Below are positions 39,348-43,391 of a stretch of 43,391 nt of DNA, in pieces. Below the pieces are notes generated by a model that saw only the letters and a list, made by a program, of their open reading frames with translations, ran no database searches and was not told the origin of the DNA. The stretch's first letter is position 1, and each line of letters opens with the position of its first letter. The position numbers and the translations under genes were made by a program. This stretch comes from Flavipsychrobacter stenotrophus. Its GTDB lineage: Bacteria; Bacteroidota; Bacteroidia; Chitinophagales; Chitinophagaceae. The stretch is from the NCBI GenBank assembly GCA_945902755.1, contig CAMDNC010000008.1:1-43391 (forward strand), written 5' to 3'.

Positions 39348-40097
39348 ATGAGCAGTAGCAGATTCAATCAGTTTAATAGTGACAATCCTCGAAGTAACAG
39401 TTCCACTAATAGGGTACTGTTTGGAATTGGGATTGTAGTGTTAGGTATAGGGCTAATGCTCAAAACACTTGGTCTCATTTCATTTAGCTTTCATTTATCC
39501 TGGCCTATCATACTCATAATAGTAGGCGTATTATCTGGTCTCAAAAATGGCTTTCGCAACAACTCTTGGTGGATTCTCATTACTATAGGTACAGTATACC
39601 TTATTCCACAGTTCCAAATTATGGGCAAGTCGTCAAAGCAGTTTGTTTGGCCAGCGCTAATTATTATCATAGGTATGATGATTGCTTTTCGGCCACGACG
39701 TAATAAAAAGCACTGCTACGGACAACCAACAATCAATTCTCACATCACCCCCGACAGCAGAATGAATCTGGAAGTCATTTTTGGCGGACGTAAAGAGATA
39801 ATTACAGCTAAAGACTTCAAAGGTGGCACGATTTCTGTAACATTCGGTGGATGCGACATAAACCTCACCCAAGCGGATTTCTCTGACGAAACCATTACGC
39901 TCGACTGTAACGTAGTTTTTGGTGGTGTAGAACTAATTGTCCCATCGCATTGGGATGTACAAAATGATATAAAACCAGTCATGGGAGCAGTAGAAGATGA
40001 TCGGGTAATTCATGTATCGCAAAGTGGCGAAGTACGCAAAAAACTCATATTGCAAGGCAACTGCACTTTTGGTGGCATAGAAATTAAGTCATACTAA
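39348..40097 (+). CDS. LiaI/LiaF-like membrane protein (DUF5668-like TM region, LiaF-type C-terminal domain)
   Basis: GIGIVVLGIGLMLKTLGLISFSFHLSWPIILIIVGVLSGLK...NLEVIFGGRKEIITAKDFKGGTISVTFGGCDINLTQADF...VVFGGVELIVPSHWDV. Confidence 0.88.
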   Translation: MSSSRFNQFNSDNPRSNSSTNRVLFGIGIVVLGIGLMLKTLGLISFSFHLSWPIILIIVGVLSGLKNGFRNNSWWILITIGTVYLIPQFQIMGKSSKQFVWPALIIIIGMMIAFRPRRNKKHCYGQPTINSHITPDSRMNLEVIFGGRKEIITAKDFKGGTISVTFGGCDINLTQADFSDETITLDCNVVFGGVELIVPSHWDVQNDIKPVMGAVEDDRVIHVSQSGEVRKKLILQGNCTFGGIEIKSY

Positions 40098-40141
40098 CCT
40101 CTTAGCAACATTCATACTCACACAACTATCAACGAAAATAT

Positions 40142-40438
40142 ATGAAATCGTACACAGCACAAATAATATACAGAATAGAGTGCGACGGCCAACATACTGA
40201 CCAATATGAAGAGCAATGGAGACTAGTGTTTGGAAACGATGAACAACACGCCCTTTCCGAAGCTCGCAAAGCCGGACAAACCGAAGAAACAACCTTTATA
40301 GATCGCCATGGGCGCACCATATATTGGCGCATGCTTGCAGTTAAAGACCTACAACCCGTAGAACTGATCAACGGAGGATTGTTGTTTTCTATGGTTCGCG
40401 AAGCCGAACTGGTACCAGCTCCCATTTGGGCAGCCTAA
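40142..40438 (+). CDS. Hypothetical DUF4288-like protein
   Basis: Intact 98-aa ORF: KSYTAQIIYRIECDGQHTDQYEEQWRLVFGNDEQHALSEARKAGQTEE...WRMLAVKDLQPVELINGGLLFSMVREAE; collinear with the LiaF-like gene. Confidence 0.75.
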   Translation: MKSYTAQIIYRIECDGQHTDQYEEQWRLVFGNDEQHALSEARKAGQTEETTFIDRHGRTIYWRMLAVKDLQPVELINGGLLFSMVREAELVPAPIWAA

Positions 40439-40511
40439 CACACCAGAAGCACCCTCATCACTACACAGCCCCCAAAGGCCCCACCACATTACCATTTACC
40501 ATTATCTCCAT

Positions 40512-40548
40512 AATGCCACAACTGCCCACAAAGGTAGGTTGTGGCATT
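40512..40548 (+). terminator. Terminator-like hairpin
   Basis: AATGCCACAAC...GTTGTGGCATT, 11-bp stem, followed by GTTATTG. Confidence 0.65.
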
Positions 40549-40652
40549 GTTATTGAAATGTATCAACTCACAGGCCCATCCCCTGCAACAGTTTCTGAAG
40601 CATACTACCCATTTATGCAACAAAATACATTATATTTACCTATATTTACACA

Positions 40653-41246
40653 ATGCGCACTCTTATTACATTAATAATGACTGTATTGTTTTACAGTAAT
40701 ACAACACATGTTGTTGCGCAACAGTCAAATGATTTCACTACTACCAAAATTTCCTTCTCTCAAATCGAGGACACTGTTATACAACATGAGGTGGCCACCT
40801 TTACTACAGCTGGTAAATACCTCTTACAGAATTCGCTAATTAGTACACAACTAACAGAAATCCCTATTAGTAATTGCACAGAATCAGGCGTTTCTTTTTT
40901 AAAATATTGGGGTAAAGGTCATTCTGAAATCAGGCTGTATTTCAAACAAAATTCTCAAAATATTACATTAGATTCTATTTTCTTGGTTATCAAAAGCCAC
41001 CTCTGGGTCAGAATCCCCAAACATACTTTTATGGGCATAAACCAACTCTATCCTTGTCCCGTAATTCCTGAAAGTAAGCGAAAAAAAATCTACTCACCAC
41101 AATACAGGGCGTTTGAAAGCAAAGACAAATTAAGATACTACATCTATCTACGAGGAGGCTCGGATTCAAACAAGTACGAAGCAACATGGATCATTAATGG
41201 CAGTAGATATAGTGCATTTGTTGCTGACTATATTCCATTGAATTGA
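40653..41246 (+). CDS. Hypothetical secreted protein
   Basis: Intact 197-aa ORF with signal peptide MRTLITLIMTVLFYSNTTHVVAQQ; no family recognised. Confidence 0.7.
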   Translation: MRTLITLIMTVLFYSNTTHVVAQQSNDFTTTKISFSQIEDTVIQHEVATFTTAGKYLLQNSLISTQLTEIPISNCTESGVSFLKYWGKGHSEIRLYFKQNSQNITLDSIFLVIKSHLWVRIPKHTFMGINQLYPCPVIPESKRKKIYSPQYRAFESKDKLRYYIYLRGGSDSNKYEATWIINGSRYSAFVADYIPLN

Positions 41247-41294
41247 CTATTACTATTACACTTTCAAAATATCCTATTCACGCTGCAGTATCCT

Positions 41295-41915
41295 TTAGTG
41301 CACTACAACATCGGTAGTATCTTTTCTTAGCCACCCTAGCACTCTATCGGGCTTTACATACCACTTACTATTACTTTGCAATAGCTGTAAGGTGTCTCTA
41401 CTCTTGCCAAACGGACCTGGGTTTTGTTGTATGATAGCTACGGTAGTATCCGTTACAAGGGTTATTATGGCCACATGTCCGTATTTATTTCCAGCATGGC
41501 CGTCCATTATCAGCAGATCCTCGGGCTGAGGTACATATTTAGTTCCATTCTTAAATTGCATAAGGTTTCTCTTGATATTTAGCCCACTATCAGGCAATAC
41601 CCTATCAAAAAAATCCTTTGCATTACCATAGCTATCTGGCATCTTATGGTGCAATTTTTCGTAGTAATATCGCTTCACAAACTCAACACATTGATACTGA
41701 ATACCAATATTATAACCATCTACTGCTACATTTCTCACTCCAGTATGACCCACCATTCCATTGTAATATATTAGCACATTATTAAAACTATCTATTGGTT
41801 GCCCAATCTTGAATCTCAGGTTAGGATTGATTGATGATTTAGTTATTATACTATACAATATTGCACCGCTAACCACCACAAACAAAAAGAGAATAATAAG
41901 GTTCCGCTTTTTCAT
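41295..41915 (-). CDS. CHAP domain-containing secreted/membrane-anchored amidase-like protein
   Basis: N-terminal TM; YQCVEFVKRYYYEKLHHKMPDSYGNAKDFFDRV...PEDLLIMDGHAGNKYGHVAIITLVTDTTVAIIQQNPG. Confidence 0.88.
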   Translation of the reverse strand: MKKRNLIILFLFVVVSGAILYSIITKSSINPNLRFKIGQPIDSFNNVLIYYNGMVGHTGVRNVAVDGYNIGIQYQCVEFVKRYYYEKLHHKMPDSYGNAKDFFDRVLPDSGLNIKRNLMQFKNGTKYVPQPEDLLIMDGHAGNKYGHVAIITLVTDTTVAIIQQNPGPFGKSRDTLQLLQSNSKWYVKPDRVLGWLRKDTTDVVVH

Positions 41916-42073
41916 AAAAGAAATATACAAAATTGCCCTTCACAAATTACACCATATTTTCTAAATTATTATTTTCACTATTACTATTTGGCTACTCCCA
42001 CCCAGTATCAATACAACTATAGACACCAACTATAGTATTATAAACAATAGCATTACTATCAACTGAGGTAGTT

Positions 42074-42101
42074 TTGTAATTTCACGACATAGTTATACTT
42101 G
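42074..42101 (+). promoter_or_regulatory. Putative Bacteroidota promoter for the isocitrate dehydrogenase gene
   Basis: TTG (42074-42076)-17 bp-TATACTTG (42094-42101). Confidence 0.45.
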
Positions 42102-42126
42102 TTAATAAAATAAAAACTGCTCATTT

Positions 42127-43391
42127 ATGAACAACATCAAAATTGCTGTTGCTAAAGGTGATGGAATTGGTCCCGAAATTATGGATGCCGTGCTTTCTAT
42201 TATTGATGCAACCAAAGTACCATTATCCTATCATTTTGTTGACATGGGAAAATCTTGGTATGAAAAAGGTTTTTCTTCAGGTATGACACCCGATGCTAAA
42301 GCAACCATAGAAAAACTGGGTATCTTATTGAAGGGTCCTATGGAGACCCCAAAGGGAAAAGGCATGAAAAGCATCAATGTAACTGCACGCAAAATGTGGA
42401 GTACATATGCCAACAAGCGCGTTTTCAAGTCGTTAAACGGTGTAGATACGGTATTCTCTAAAGCTGGTATACCAATCGACATCACTATGGTACGCGAAAA
42501 TATAGAAGATACCTACGGCGGCATTGAGCATATGCTTACTCACGATGTTGCTCTTTGTCGCAGGTTTATAACCAGACCAGGGTCTCTGCAGGTACATAAG
42601 TACACATTTGATATGGCTCGCAAACAAGGTGCTAAAAAAGTAACTTGCGGTCACAAGGCTAATATCATGAAACTCACTGATGGTCTTTTCCTTGAAAGCT
42701 TTTACGAAGTTGCCAAAGATTACCCAGAAATTCAAGCTAATGATATCATAGTCGATGATTTAGCAATGAAGTTAGTTTCCCGACCAAACGATTTTGATGT
42801 TATCGTTCTTCCAAACCTTCAAGGCGACATTCTCTCAGATCTTTGTGCTGGTCTGGTTGGTGGCCTAGGCTTTGCACCATCAGCTAACATTGGTGACAAT
42901 GTAAGCATCTTTGAGGCGGTGCATGGATCAGCCCCAGATATCGCTGGCAAAAACATAGCCAACCCCACTGCCCTGCTGATAAGTAGCTGTATGATGCTCA
43001 GACATTTGGGATTTCAGCAGGCAGCTAATGCAATTGAACAAGCACTACACACCACGCTCAATCAGGGCTACCACACTAAAGATTTTGGAACTAGTAAAGA
43101 ACAAGAACTCAACACTACTCAATTTGCAGATATGCTTATTAGTAATCTGCCATCCATTACAACTGTCGATGTTCTCAATGATGCTTCTAATGAATCTCCA
43201 GAATTGCCAAAAGAGTTCAAAACAATGATAACTCCCTACAACGGCGAAACTTTTGTAAACGGAGTAGACCTTTTTATTGAAAGTACCGAACAGCCGTCGG
43301 TTATTGCTCATCGCATCAAGGATAAGCTGGCAGATAGCATGGAACTGATAATGATAAGTAATAGAGGCACTCAGGTATACCCAGAGGGCTC
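42127..43391 (+). CDS. icd: Isocitrate dehydrogenase (NADP+) with C-terminal extension (3' end beyond window)
   Basis: Manual translation [28 protein letters not shown]...[20 protein letters not shown]...[15 protein letters not shown]...[50 protein letters not shown]. Absent from the ORF track because it has no stop in the window. Confidence 0.92.
   Translation, partial: MNNIKIAVAKGDGIGPEIMDAVLSIIDATKVPLSYHFVDMGKSWYEKGFSSGMTPDAKATIEKLGILLKGPMETPKGKGMKSINVTARKMWSTYANKRVFKSLNGVDTVFSKAGIPIDITMVRENIEDTYGGIEHMLTHDVALCRRFITRPGSLQVHKYTFDMARKQGAKKVTCGHKANIMKLTDGLFLESFYEVAKDYPEIQANDIIVDDLAMKLVSRPNDFDVIVLPNLQGDILSDLCAGLVGGLGFAPSANIGDNVSIFEAVHGSAPDIAGKNIANPTALLISSCMMLRHLGFQQAANAIEQALHTTLNQGYHTKDFGTSKEQELNTTQFADMLISNLPSITTVDVLNDASNESPELPKEFKTMITPYNGETFVNGVDLFIESTEQPSVIAHRIKDKLADSMELIMISNRGTQVYPEG

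Noticed and set aside
40426-40674. 82-aa ORF 40426..40674 (+)
   Set aside because: Spans the terminator hairpin and the promoter of the next gene; unlikely to be translated.
42231-43311. Small ORFs 42231..42485, 42433..42735 and 43045..43311 (-) and 43028..43228 (+)
   Set aside because: All fall inside the reading frame of the isocitrate dehydrogenase that runs off the window.

Overview
The window is about 43 kb of ordinary-looking Bacteroidota chromosome, probably Chitinophagaceae-like. The lineage call is inferred from TAnnTTTG promoter motifs, a T9SS sorting tail, a GH92 enzyme and a propeller/Y_Y_Y sensor kinase. I support 39 protein-coding genes and one tRNA-Arg(CCG). Two of the genes run off the window edges and are absent from the ORF track: a repeat-rich secreted protein on the minus strand (1..2690) and an isocitrate dehydrogenase on the plus strand (42127..end). 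Most genes are housekeeping or metabolic (hisS, eno, lpxK, aroK, tatA, a PiT phosphate transporter, a P-type ATPase, GH92, an ECF sigma/anti-sigma pair, a two-component system). I saw no CRISPR array, transposase, prophage or obvious defence/secretion cluster, and no clear undescribed multi-gene system. The observations most worth checking are regulatory or structural: a Pho-box-like direct repeat upstream of the DUF47-PiT operon, a perfect 14-bp palindrome just upstream of a NarL-type response regulator, a foldable palindromic element plus terminator-like hairpin in a divergent intergenic region, paired TTGA/TCAA palindromes in another divergent promoter, -7 boxes lying a few nt from start codons (possible leaderless mRNAs), and a few orphan proteins.
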